A DNA stretch of 64,000 nt, taken from the NCBI GenBank assembly GCA_021810045.1, contig JAJZJR010000002.1:1-64000 (forward strand), in the 5' to 3' direction. A program made the translations under genes and the position numbers. This DNA is from Thermoplasmata archaeon (GTDB lineage: Archaea; Thermoplasmatota; Thermoplasmata; Thermoplasmatales; Thermoplasmataceae). Below are positions 9,081-17,634 of this stretch, in pieces. Within the stretch, counting starts at the first letter, position 1; every line of letters begins with the position of its first letter. The notes under the pieces were generated by a model. That model searched no databases. It had not been told where the DNA came from and worked only from the letters and a program-made list of their open reading frames with translations.

Positions 9081-10754
9081 TTACTCTCCTCCTCCTATTT
9101 CCTGATTAGTTTCTGTTCTGTATTCAAGTATATTGTACGGATCAGTTGTTGGGTGTGCCAACCAGCTCTTAGCTATGTTATACAGGAATACCAACTGGCC
9201 GATACCGATGATAACTCCACCGATAATTGCACTATCCTGGTAAACCTGAAATTGTGCAAAGTATCCTGCCACTGCCCTGGGCATACCAAGATATCCTCCA
9301 ATAGCCCATGAAACCGACATTAGCATTGAACCGAATGCAGTTATGTAGAAATGCCATTTTGCCAGTCTTTCATCATACACCCTACCATTTGAAAATGTCG
9401 GGTAGAGGAGATAAAAGGTAGCCATTGTAACACCCAGGGTCAAACCCACGAAGATGAAATGGAAGTGTCCAGTTACAAAGTAAGTACCATGTGCAACTTC
9501 ATTAACAGACTGGTTTGCAAGCATAACTCCCAGAACACCACCTACGATGAAATCCAGTATTGCGTTTATAACGAACAGCATCGGAGTAGTGAGTCTGATT
9601 TTCTCGGCCTTCCACAACGTACCAATCATGTTGAAAACAGTCAGAGCCGAAGGTATGACCACAATAAATGATGCAGTTGTGAAGAAAAGTACCCAATCTA
9701 TACCAAGACCTGAGTTAAGCAGGTGGTGTCCCCATACAAGTTCACTCAAAATCATAAGGAGACCCAATGAAAATACTCCAGAGAAATAACTGTACACAGG
9801 TGTTTTGGAAAACCTGGTAATTATATCATACATCAATCCGAAGTATGGGATAACCGCGATGTACACAATTGGGTGTCCCCAGAACCAGAAGAGAACTGCG
9901 AAAGTGAGTGGTGTACTTGTAGATGTTGTAAAGAACACCGGGTTGAAGAAATCGTAGAAGAGCATCCCGAGTCCAACCATCAATGGTTCATCTGATGAAA
10001 GCAGCATTATGAGGGTAAACACAATGGCCCAGGCGAAAACAGGCATTTTTGAAAGAGGAATGTCGTCTGCCCTGTCTATGAAGATAACCTTCAAGACGAT
10101 TACAGCTGCCATTGTAACTCCTATGAAAATGAGCTCCATGGCAATTATTGCAAGCCAATTGTATGTACCGGCACCGGTTGGAAGGAGCTGAAGTGATAAA
10201 GGCGGGTAAAGATACCACCTCATACTGGATCTGGAAATAACAAAGAGTGTGCCTCCCAGTACCCAAAGCCAGTATGCAACAGATGACCAGTGACCCATGT
10301 TATCTCTTTTGAGTCTCAGCTGAGTGGGGAGTAGGTAATACCCAAATCCCAGTGCAGCCCCGATGGCGAACATATAGATCATCAGGGTTGCGTGCTGAGT
10401 CATAAGAATGTTGTAAATTATTGGCTGTATTATAACTGGGTTAGGATCAAAAAGGCTGACCCTCATCATTACACCGAATGCACCTGCTATGAACAGGAAA
10501 AGTATCGATGTGAAAATGTATCTCAGTCCTATGCTTTTGGCGTCATCATAACTAAAGATAGACCATGAAAGAGGCCTTGGTTTGCCATAGAGCTGTTCTC
10601 TCCAATACGCGTTTGAATCAGTATAGCCTTCTTCCTTGGCTGTAAGACTCATAGATTCAGACTTTGAAACTGCCAGGTAATAAATGGCAAAGACCAGTAT
10701 TGCTACCAGAGAGCCAATTACAGACGCCAGTATCAGAAGCTCAGTTGTCGACAT
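9081..10754 (-). CDS. coxA: Heme-copper terminal oxidase subunit I
   Basis: This is the catalytic subunit that reduces O2 to water and pumps protons. Twelve or more spans are present. Ligands are visible: the low-spin heme His in QHATLMIYMFAIG, CuB ligands in WGHPIVYIAVIP and WGHHLLNSG, and the two heme histidines in TGHFHFIFVG. The motif GHPIVY has Ile where A1-type oxidases have Glu (HPEVY), so the D-channel glutamate is absent, as in B-type enzymes. The frame extends to 10805, but the ATG at 10752-10754 forms a TAATG overlap with the subunit II stop and is preferred. Confidence 0.95.
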   Translation of the reverse strand: MSTTELLILASVIGSLVAILVFAIYYLAVSKSESMSLTAKEEGYTDSNAYWREQLYGKPRPLSWSIFSYDDAKSIGLRYIFTSILFLFIAGAFGVMMRVSLFDPNPVIIQPIIYNILMTQHATLMIYMFAIGAALGFGYYLLPTQLRLKRDNMGHWSSVAYWLWVLGGTLFVISRSSMRWYLYPPLSLQLLPTGAGTYNWLAIIAMELIFIGVTMAAVIVLKVIFIDRADDIPLSKMPVFAWAIVFTLIMLLSSDEPLMVGLGMLFYDFFNPVFFTTSTSTPLTFAVLFWFWGHPIVYIAVIPYFGLMYDIITRFSKTPVYSYFSGVFSLGLLMILSELVWGHHLLNSGLGIDWVLFFTTASFIVVIPSALTVFNMIGTLWKAEKIRLTTPMLFVINAILDFIVGGVLGVMLANQSVNEVAHGTYFVTGHFHFIFVGLTLGVTMATFYLLYPTFSNGRVYDERLAKWHFYITAFGSMLMSVSWAIGGYLGMPRAVAGYFAQFQVYQDSAIIGGVIIGIGQLVFLYNIAKSWLAHPTTDPYNILEYRTETNQEIGGGE

Positions 10755-11203
10755 TAAGAAGAAACCTCCATGTATCCCCTCATCAGGTAGTGGTCTTGTC
10801 CACAATATTCAACACACTCAAAGATGTAGCTTCCTTTTTTCATTGGTTCAAAAGAAACCTGATTTGGGTGTCCCGGAACTGCATAAACCTGAAGTCCAAG
10901 GCTTGGTATCAACAAGTCATGTATTACATCCTTTGACTGTACCTGCAGGGTGTAATTGTGGCCAGCCTGCACATAAAGCTTATCTGTTGAAGTTGTGCCA
11001 TTTGCATATGTGAATGACCAGGCCCATTGATATCCCGTTACGTGAATGATTGTGGAATTTGCAGGCACTGTACTGTTATTTTCCGGTTGTGCTATATTGG
11101 CTTTGTGGCCATCTATGTAATTAATATTTACCACTGCAACAGCCAGAAGAATAGCTATCACCACCAATGAATAAATCAACTCATGTTTCACTTTGCTATT
11201 CAC
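10754..11203 (-). CDS. coxB: Heme-copper oxidase subunit II (CuA)
   Basis: The 149-residue subunit has one N-terminal membrane helix (about 10-28) and a CuA cupredoxin domain. All CuA ligands are present: His95, Cys130, Glu132, Cys134, His138 and Met141 (FECVEYCGQDHYLMRG). The aromatic patch YQWAWSF (58-64) is the usual electron entry path. A single helix and short length are typical of small archaeal and ba3-like subunit II. It overlaps the upstream 82-residue gene by ATGA and subunit I by one base, so the three are translationally coupled. Confidence 0.94.
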   Translation of the reverse strand: MNSKVKHELIYSLVVIAILLAVAVVNINYIDGHKANIAQPENNSTVPANSTIIHVTGYQWAWSFTYANGTTSTDKLYVQAGHNYTLQVQSKDVIHDLLIPSLGLQVYAVPGHPNQVSFEPMKKGSYIFECVEYCGQDHYLMRGYMEVSS

Positions 11204-11448
11204 CTGAAATCATCTCCTGTGGAAGTTCGGTCGCCATATTTGTAAACTGGATACATCAAAAACATGATTGCGAATGCTCCAGAAGCGATTCCCGTTGATA
11301 GTGCTGGGTCAGATGCCTGGCCTTCCGCAATACCTGGGTATCCAAAAAAGAACATTGAAAACAGATATTGCAGGATGAAGTATGCAACTACCCCAATCAC
11401 CACAGAGATCACTAAAAAGGTGACGATCAGTCTACCCTTTTTTTCCAT
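11200..11448 (-). CDS. Small two-span membrane protein heading the oxidase operon
   Basis: The 82-residue protein has two hydrophobic spans (about 8-32 and 52-68) joined by a loop with FFGYPGIAEG, and a charged C-terminus. It is the first gene of the respiratory operon and shares an ATGA overlap with subunit II. Position, size and topology suggest a small structural oxidase subunit, comparable to the tiny accessory subunits of other archaeal and bacterial oxidases, but I see no family motif. Confidence 0.75.
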   Translation of the reverse strand: MEKKGRLIVTFLVISVVIGVVAYFILQYLFSMFFFGYPGIAEGQASDPALSTGIASGAFAIMFLMYPVYKYGDRTSTGDDFR

Positions 11449-11499
11449 GCTTATAGATTGATAATAATTATTTAAAACTTTTTTTTAAATTTGATGGGG

Positions 11500-11521
11500 G
11501 GAACCTGAAAATAAAGGTTCC
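11500..11521. promoter_or_regulatory. Inverted repeat between the oxidase operon and the Fe-S membrane gene
   Basis: GGAACCT, an 8-base spacer, and AGGTTCC form a perfect 7+7 inverted repeat in the 222-base divergent gap. It lies 52 bases before the oxidase operon start and 150 bases before the Fe-S protein start. It could be a regulator site or a hairpin. A TATA-like TTATAAATTT lies at 11609-11618 for the rightward gene. Confidence 0.4.
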
Positions 11522-11670
11522 ATAATAATTCCAATATCAAAAACTATTCACTATTGGCTACTTTCCCAAAGCTTTGAAAATTTGATTCTCTGTTCTATCT
11601 TTAAACCATTATAAATTTAAACTGAGTACTGATAATTCAAGGATTTTATATGATGCATCTATCCTGAACT

Positions 11671-13668
11671 ATGCAGAATGTGTTCATAGTCATCGCTGTT
11701 ATATTGATTATGACCACCTTCATTGGTTATTCACTTAATTATCTGCGTAAAAATACCAATGATTTCAATGTCAGAAAGTTGGCTTACATGGTGATACTTC
11801 TCACCATGATGGGGAGTATGCTGAATGCCCTGAATTATTATTTTGCAACCCCGTCAGGGTTCTTCAACACAATACTCTCTGTAAATGTTGCTATGTTCAT
11901 AATGACCATTGCAATTGTGTATCTCCTATGGATATCCACACAAAAGAAAATTGAGAAGATAACCGGAAAAATGGCAATGGCTTTTTCACTGCTCTTCGCG
12001 TGGAATGAAGTTTCAATGGGAGCTTTTCTCTTTACAATTGCATATGGCTCTGACACTAGAGTTCTGATGGCTGGAACAGCAGGCATGATTGGTTACTTTA
12101 CTTCCGGTCTAAACAGCTTTCTCTTTGTCATTCCCATGATTTCTGAGATGATCTTCATATTATTTATCTTCAAGGAGTCGAAGATTGTGAAGCTCATTTT
12201 CGGCTCCATTGTTGCCATGTCTGCTGCAACCCCTTCTATGATTGACAACAGACTTTTCACCAGGGATTTTACCGTCGCCTTTACCGCCATAATGGTAGTT
12301 TTCATGATTTTACTGTTTGAATGGATAGCAAACAGACGCAACACAATAACCAGGAGAGATATGAACAGACTCACCTGGCTCTTCATAATTTATGGAGTAA
12401 TGTCATTGGGCGTATTCATTGGCGTTGTTTATTCCAGGCCGTTTTACCTTGCATGGTTTGTTTATGGCATTGGAATGCTTTTAGGAATGATTTATTACTT
12501 CTATGTTGCACTGGATACGGCACCGGATGGCAGAAAAATCGGTTGGGTCAAGCACCCTTCTTTCATGTTCTGGGTTCTCCTTGCTTCATTCGCTTCTGAA
12601 CTGTTTGTGTCAGGTGCAATCCTTTATTTTGCACATAATGGAGGACAAACTGGACTTTCAGGATTTGCTGCATTTTCAGCTTTTCTTGGAGGTGTGAACA
12701 GTAATTCCCTTCCAGCAATTGGCATTGATATACCATACATAATAGGGGCCATTACAAATTCATACGTTTTCCTGACAGTCATGGGCATTGAAATGGGTGC
12801 ATTAGTAGTATTCAGGATGAGAAAGCTCCAGTGGAAGGAAAAAAGAGTAAATCTTAGCCTTGCATTGGTAGCTTTCGCCCTATATACTGTATTCTGGCCC
12901 AACTTCGGCCCCGATAGCTTTTACAGAATACTCCCGATTTGGGCAAACGCAGGATCGCTTGGACCTATGTATCCGTTCATCCTAGCTGCCCTTGTTGGAA
13001 GCTATGCACTTTATGCAGTTCTTGCCCTTCTATTCGGAAGGAGAAGCTATTGCAGCACCCTCTGTCCTTCTGCAGTTATGTATGGAGGTACTCTTGGACA
13101 GCAGATGATTGGCTTCAATTATCAGTCGAATATTAGCAAGAAGAACATAGGCAGTAAATTCCGAGCAGCGATTTACCCTTACATATCCATGTCCTGGATA
13201 TTCATGATAGTCCTGTCATACTTATCTTTTGAGAATTCCAGCGGTTTTGGGAGTTACACACTCTATGGAATAGATCCAATTGTTTTCTTCTCATTTTTCA
13301 TATGGAATTTCCTTTGGTACGCCTTCTTTATCTCTATTCCATTTGTTGGAATGAGTCCCTGCAGAAGATACGGGTGGTGCACGACCGGGACTTTTGTAGG
13401 GTTCTTCAGCAAAATAGGGTTATTCAAACTTAAGGTGAGAAGCCCTGATACGTGCGTAACTTGCCCAACAAAAGATTGTGTAAGTGCCTGTGAGGTTGGA
13501 TTGGGTGACCTGCCGGGGCAATTTATTAAACAGGGTTTCTTCAAGAGTTCCAAATGTGTAGGGGCAGGTTCATGTCTTGAAGCGTGTCCTTATGACAATA
13601 TTTATTTTTATGATATCAGGAATTTTTTAAAGGAAAGAAAAGAAAAAAAGATTAGTCAACGTCCTTAG
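11671..13668 (+). CDS. Polytopic membrane iron-sulfur protein (NapH/NosR/CcoG-like)
   Basis: The 665-residue protein has a long N-terminal region of about 12 spans and then a NapH/CcoG-like module: CSTLCP at 461-466 and SPCRRYGWC with C564 and C570. A C-terminal soluble ferredoxin-like part follows: C595, C598, C603, C607 (CX2CX4CX3C) and C629, C635, C639 followed by Pro. These could hold one or two 4Fe-4S clusters. NapH-type proteins pass electrons between quinol and periplasmic or cytoplasmic partners. It is divergent from the oxidase operon and ends 17 bases inside the FBP aldolase/phosphatase gene. Partner and direction of electron flow are unknown. Confidence 0.8.
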   Translation: MQNVFIVIAVILIMTTFIGYSLNYLRKNTNDFNVRKLAYMVILLTMMGSMLNALNYYFATPSGFFNTILSVNVAMFIMTIAIVYLLWISTQKKIEKITGKMAMAFSLLFAWNEVSMGAFLFTIAYGSDTRVLMAGTAGMIGYFTSGLNSFLFVIPMISEMIFILFIFKESKIVKLIFGSIVAMSAATPSMIDNRLFTRDFTVAFTAIMVVFMILLFEWIANRRNTITRRDMNRLTWLFIIYGVMSLGVFIGVVYSRPFYLAWFVYGIGMLLGMIYYFYVALDTAPDGRKIGWVKHPSFMFWVLLASFASELFVSGAILYFAHNGGQTGLSGFAAFSAFLGGVNSNSLPAIGIDIPYIIGAITNSYVFLTVMGIEMGALVVFRMRKLQWKEKRVNLSLALVAFALYTVFWPNFGPDSFYRILPIWANAGSLGPMYPFILAALVGSYALYAVLALLFGRRSYCSTLCPSAVMYGGTLGQQMIGFNYQSNISKKNIGSKFRAAIYPYISMSWIFMIVLSYLSFENSSGFGSYTLYGIDPIVFFSFFIWNFLWYAFFISIPFVGMSPCRRYGWCTTGTFVGFFSKIGLFKLKVRSPDTCVTCPTKDCVSACEVGLGDLPGQFIKQGFFKSSKCVGAGSCLEACPYDNIYFYDIRNFLKERKEKKISQRP

Positions 13669-14812
13669 TTGACACTTTGATTTCCTTCTTTTTCTTCTGA
13701 GCGTCCTGAATGGTTTCAAACTGACCTTTATACTTTTCAAGCACTCTTGGAAGTGTGGTATATTCCATGTCTTCCTCCGGTACCCGATGTGGTTCGAACG
13801 GACCCATTCTTCTAAGATAGTCCACGACTTTTACAGCTGTTTTTCTTGCACCGTCGAATGCAGGATCATCAAACATGTCTACAGGTCCAGCAAGTTTACC
13901 ATCTTTCATAACAAAACCCAGACCAACAACTCTTGGTGGGCCATCAAATCTCGTCATCTTTGCATCTTTCATACCAACAGGCATCAATGGTCCATTGAAT
14001 GATCCTCTCATCCATCCTGATACGAGGTAGGGGTGGGAGAATGCTTCGAGAGATTCGCCAGAAGCTGGAAGACCTGACTGTATTCTGACTATTCCGGCAG
14101 GATCATCTTTGCCCACATATTCTCCGGCAATGAATGAAAGCTTGTCTGTGGTGATAACAGCTACGTTTTCATCTGGTAGTTTTTCATGGTTAGCTTTTGT
14201 GTGGACTCTCTTTATGACATATCTGCCCTTGGAGCCGATCATTCCCAGTATGTCATACATGTGTTCTGGCGTTGATAAGAATATTCTCTTTGCCTCAACT
14301 ATGTCCCATATTTCAAAAATAAATCCATCGTGCATGTTCGAATCGATAACTAGACCGGGCGTGTTATAAGGGTCTGCAAACATCTTGAAGATAGGGTAGT
14401 TGAATGCACCTGGTTCAGTTTTGTCCATCATGTAAATGATGAATGGTTCAGATTTCCTGGGAGTGATCTCCATCTCAGCTACTCCTGGACCCATGCCCTT
14501 AATATTGCCTGAGAAGGAATCCTTTAGTAGATCCTGCCCGGCACCGTAAAGTCCAACCTTTCTTGCGGTGTCGGTTCCAGCCTTGAATGCATTCCAGGCA
14601 AGTTCGTGAATTTCAGGATTGTCAATTCCATTGTTATGTACCATTGTTATCTGGATATCATCTCCTACAAAGGATATGTGAAAATCTGACAGCAGAGATT
14701 CTCCATGGTCTTTAACATACTTTCTGACCGTTTCAACCACAGGTTCATAAACTGTGGTATGTCCGGGTAAACTTCCAATATCGGCTTTAATGTGAGATAT
14801 TGTTGCCTTCAT
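13652..14812 (-). CDS. fbp: Fructose-1,6-bisphosphate aldolase/phosphatase (class V FBPase)
   Basis: This archaeal bifunctional enzyme condenses DHAP and glyceraldehyde-3-phosphate and then dephosphorylates the product, making gluconeogenesis one-way. The 386-residue length and the opening KADIGSLPGHTTVYEP, the metal-binding DFHISFVGDDIQITM and HNNGIDNPEIHELAW, and KDSFSGNIKGMGPGVAEME all match the family closely. It converges on and overlaps the membrane Fe-S gene by 17 bases. Transcribed alone from the 174-base gap it shares with the site-2 protease gene. Confidence 0.95.
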   Translation of the reverse strand: MKATISHIKADIGSLPGHTTVYEPVVETVRKYVKDHGESLLSDFHISFVGDDIQITMVHNNGIDNPEIHELAWNAFKAGTDTARKVGLYGAGQDLLKDSFSGNIKGMGPGVAEMEITPRKSEPFIIYMMDKTEPGAFNYPIFKMFADPYNTPGLVIDSNMHDGFIFEIWDIVEAKRIFLSTPEHMYDILGMIGSKGRYVIKRVHTKANHEKLPDENVAVITTDKLSFIAGEYVGKDDPAGIVRIQSGLPASGESLEAFSHPYLVSGWMRGSFNGPLMPVGMKDAKMTRFDGPPRVVGLGFVMKDGKLAGPVDMFDDPAFDGARKTAVKVVDYLRRMGPFEPHRVPEEDMEYTTLPRVLEKYKGQFETIQDAQKKKKEIKVSTKDVD

Positions 14813-14986
14813 AAGTCACTATTTGCAAAATCATTATTAAAGACTTTCGTCCCATTAATTTTTACTTAGTCGATGAGTAATATTTTTGCACTATTCCTTA
14901 GTCATTTGCCGAACTTTTTTTTCATATTTTAAATATATTTATTTTGTACCTGTAAATTATTAGTATATCATGGACTTACCCCATAA

Positions 14987-16558
14987 ATGAGCCTGACGCT
15001 GGAGCTTGTTATTTTAGTGATTTTCTTCTGGATCATTTTACTGCTTTACCTTGCTCCAAGAATGGCTAAAACTAAACATTTTCAGGCCTATGGCCCATTG
15101 CTTCTGGTTAAAATTGTCAAGAACCGGAAGATACTGGACCGTATTGCAAATAGATTTCCTGCAATTATTTTCAGCAGGGTTTCCGTAATAATTGTGTTTA
15201 TTTCCGCCATAGCTGCTATGATTCTGCTGGTTTATGGCGCTTACCTTTCCCTGTTCATTCCTCCCTCAAGTGCACCCTCCCTTGCACTTGAAATTGGGCT
15301 CCCCGGACTTAATCCTGCTATCCCCATAGGATATGGAGTGGCAGCACTGGCTATTTCAGTTGTTATACATGAAATGTTTCACGGGATTGTCGCCAGAAAA
15401 CACGGAATTAAGGTATCTTCCGTTGGTGTACTTTTCCTTGTTGTTCCAATGGGGGCGTTCGTGGAACCCGATGAGGAGGAGATCCAGAAAGTTGATCCTG
15501 TAAAACGTAGAAGACTGATTGCTGCTGGTCCTGGAATCAATATTGTACTTGCTGCAATAACATTTCTTGTCCTTGCAATTCTCCTAATGCCTGCTGCAAC
15601 TCCGGTTCACAATGGTGTGTACCTGCAGGACATGACCAAAGGAGCACCCGCAACCCAATATGTTTCACCAGGGGCAGAACTCATCTCCTTTGGAAATTAC
15701 TCCGGGAATGACCTCAGCAATCTTGTCATTCTTTCCCAACTTAATCCTGGAACCTTATACAATGCATCTTTTTTCAATGGGAAATCCATACAGACTTACC
15801 AGTTACCTGCTGGTATTGTAATTGATTCGGTTTCACCCGGCACTCCCGCGTACAATTCCAGTTTGCAGATTGGGCAGACCATTATTTCTGTGGATGGCCA
15901 AAAGATCTATAACGACACTACCCTTACGAACCTATTAGATTCAATACACCCACATTCCAATATCACGATGGTCCTTAGAAGCTATTCTGTTTCTTCTGGA
16001 GTAACAATACCTGGCCCGATTATTACAAAGAATATTACAACAATGTCCAAGTACCTATATTACCAACAATATGACCCTTCAGCAAATTCTCCAGCTTATG
16101 CAAACCAAAGTTTTGTTGGGATCACAATAAGTTATGCAGGAATACTTGGCTACAATATGTCTTTCCTTAAACAGACTCTTTCCGGACAGGAGGTGTTTTC
16201 CAACCCGTGGACTGGTGGACTTACCTTTATAACTCTGCCATTTGTTTATCTTTACCCAATATCAGGAGGCCTGGCTTCCCTATTTACAGTACCGTTCTAT
16301 GCACCAGTGTTCTGGGGATTGGTAAACCTGTTTTATTGGCTTTTCTGGTTCAATTTCCTCTTGGGAATTACAAATGCATTACCCATATTGATATTCGATG
16401 GAGCACAATTCTTCAGAGATACACTCCTGATTGCAGGGAGAAGGGAGAGGCTTAAATTCCTCAGTGATGAAAAAGTTGTTAGTAGAATCCTGAACATTTC
16501 CAGCCTGGTTCTAATCGTCCTTTTGCTCTGGCAGATTATCGTTCCAAGAATTATATGA
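14987..16558 (+). CDS. Site-2 protease family M50 membrane metallopeptidase with PDZ-like domain
   Basis: The 523-residue protein has the M50 zinc motif HEMFH (128-132) inside a membrane span and a second motif, NALPILIFDGAQ near residues 463-474, whose Asp is the third zinc ligand. Between them is an extracytoplasmic part with PDZ-like features (VDGQKI, SPGTPAYNSSLQIGQ) and many Asn-x-Ser/Thr sequons. Such proteases cut transmembrane substrates to release regulators or mature proteins. It stands alone upstream of L40e. An AT-rich TTTTAAATATATTTATTTT stretch at about 14928-14946 is the likely promoter. Confidence 0.9.
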   Translation: MSLTLELVILVIFFWIILLLYLAPRMAKTKHFQAYGPLLLVKIVKNRKILDRIANRFPAIIFSRVSVIIVFISAIAAMILLVYGAYLSLFIPPSSAPSLALEIGLPGLNPAIPIGYGVAALAISVVIHEMFHGIVARKHGIKVSSVGVLFLVVPMGAFVEPDEEEIQKVDPVKRRRLIAAGPGINIVLAAITFLVLAILLMPAATPVHNGVYLQDMTKGAPATQYVSPGAELISFGNYSGNDLSNLVILSQLNPGTLYNASFFNGKSIQTYQLPAGIVIDSVSPGTPAYNSSLQIGQTIISVDGQKIYNDTTLTNLLDSIHPHSNITMVLRSYSVSSGVTIPGPIITKNITTMSKYLYYQQYDPSANSPAYANQSFVGITISYAGILGYNMSFLKQTLSGQEVFSNPWTGGLTFITLPFVYLYPISGGLASLFTVPFYAPVFWGLVNLFYWLFWFNFLLGITNALPILIFDGAQFFRDTLLIAGRRERLKFLSDEKVVSRILNISSLVLIVLLLWQIIVPRII

Positions 16559-16683
16559 AAAATAAATCCCTGTGTGGTTGGAAATTGAGAACTGATTAAG
16601 CATAAACCTGCTGCCACAATTACATTCTTATAGTCATTTCCAATACTCGCAACGTTATTAATTAGGATAATGGTAGATTTAAT

Positions 16684-16833
16684 ATGGCATTTCCGGAAGC
16701 AGTTGAAAGAAGACTTAACAAAAAAATTTGCATGAGATGCGATGCCAGAAATTCACCCAGGGCAACCACATGCAGAAGATGTGGATATACTGGTCTGAGA
16801 ATGAAGGCAAAGGAGAGAAGAGGCGGACAGTAA
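16684..16833 (+). CDS. rpl40e: Ribosomal protein L40e
   Basis: The 49-residue protein reads [20 protein letters not shown] and continues with a second CRRCG pair at residues 30-33 and a basic tail. The two CxxC pairs form the zinc ribbon of archaeal L40e, which in eukaryotes is fused to ubiquitin. Length is right for the family. The stop TAA is followed in the same frame, with no further stop, by codons leading into purQ. Confidence 0.93.
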   Translation: MAFPEAVERRLNKKICMRCDARNSPRATTCRRCGYTGLRMKAKERRGGQ

Positions 16834-17634
16834 ACGGATAGCGAGAACTCTTCGAAAGTTGCTATCATTCGGATGGAGGGAACCAATAATGAATATGAGG
16901 CCTTCCAGTCTTTTAAGAGGGTTGGGTTAGACCCTAGGTACGTTCACGTAAACGAACTCAGGAGAAAAACCGTCTCTCTTGAAGAGTTCTCATCAATATT
17001 CCTACCCGGTGGGTTTTCAGCAGGCGATTATATCAGGGCAGGAGTTATTCTTGCCAACAGAATAGCGAGTTCTTCACTTAACGAATTGAGAGAGTTCATT
17101 GACACAGGTAAACCTGTAATTGGTGTCTGCAATGGATTCCAGGTATTGTGTGAACTTGGATTTCTCCCAGGCTGGAGTTATGAAAACCAGAGAGAAATAG
17201 TTCTTGGCCAGAACACGTCCAATAGATACGAATGCAGAAACACTTACATCAGGCTGACATCCGACAACATGATATTCAAGGATTTTTTCAATAGGGAGCA
17301 ACCCTATCTTGTTCCAGTTGCACACGCGGAAGGAAAGATCCAGATACAGAATAAGAGCGTAAACTTGGAAAAACTTGTGGATATGGGGCAGGTACTCTTC
17401 AGATATTCAGACCCGGAAGGTAATTTTGGCTCTTACCCTTGGAACCCAAACGGGTCAGATCATGATATTGCAGCAATTTCCAATGAAAATGGCAATGTAA
17501 TAGGTCTCATGCCTCATCCTGAAAGAATGTTCTACAGATACAGGAATGCAGAAAAGAAAATTTTTGGAGAAACAGCCATCGGCGAGGTTTTCTTTAAGGC
17601 CATTAAACAGTATATCTCTAAAATTGGTTACTGA
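16834..17634 (+). CDS. purQ: Phosphoribosylformylglycinamidine synthase glutaminase subunit PurQ (start unclear)
   Basis: PurQ supplies ammonia from glutamine for FGAM synthesis in purine biosynthesis. The class I glutaminase motifs are present: LPGGFSAGDYIRAG, nucleophile Cys in GVCNGFQ, and PHPERM near the C-terminus. The first ATG in frame is 16873 (253 residues), but codons just before it read SENSSKVAIIR, which matches the conserved first beta strand that precedes the EGTN loop. No ATG, GTG or TTG in frame exists between the rpl40e stop (16831-16833) and 16873. Either a non-standard start (ATC 16864 or ATT 16867), readthrough, or a shortened protein applies; 16834 is the outer limit of the frame. 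Confidence 0.85.
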   Translation, partial: TDSENSSKVAIIRMEGTNNEYEAFQSFKRVGLDPRYVHVNELRRKTVSLEEFSSIFLPGGFSAGDYIRAGVILANRIASSSLNELREFIDTGKPVIGVCNGFQVLCELGFLPGWSYENQREIVLGQNTSNRYECRNTYIRLTSDNMIFKDFFNREQPYLVPVAHAEGKIQIQNKSVNLEKLVDMGQVLFRYSDPEGNFGSYPWNPNGSDHDIAAISNENGNVIGLMPHPERMFYRYRNAEKKIFGETAIGEVFFKAIKQYISKIGY

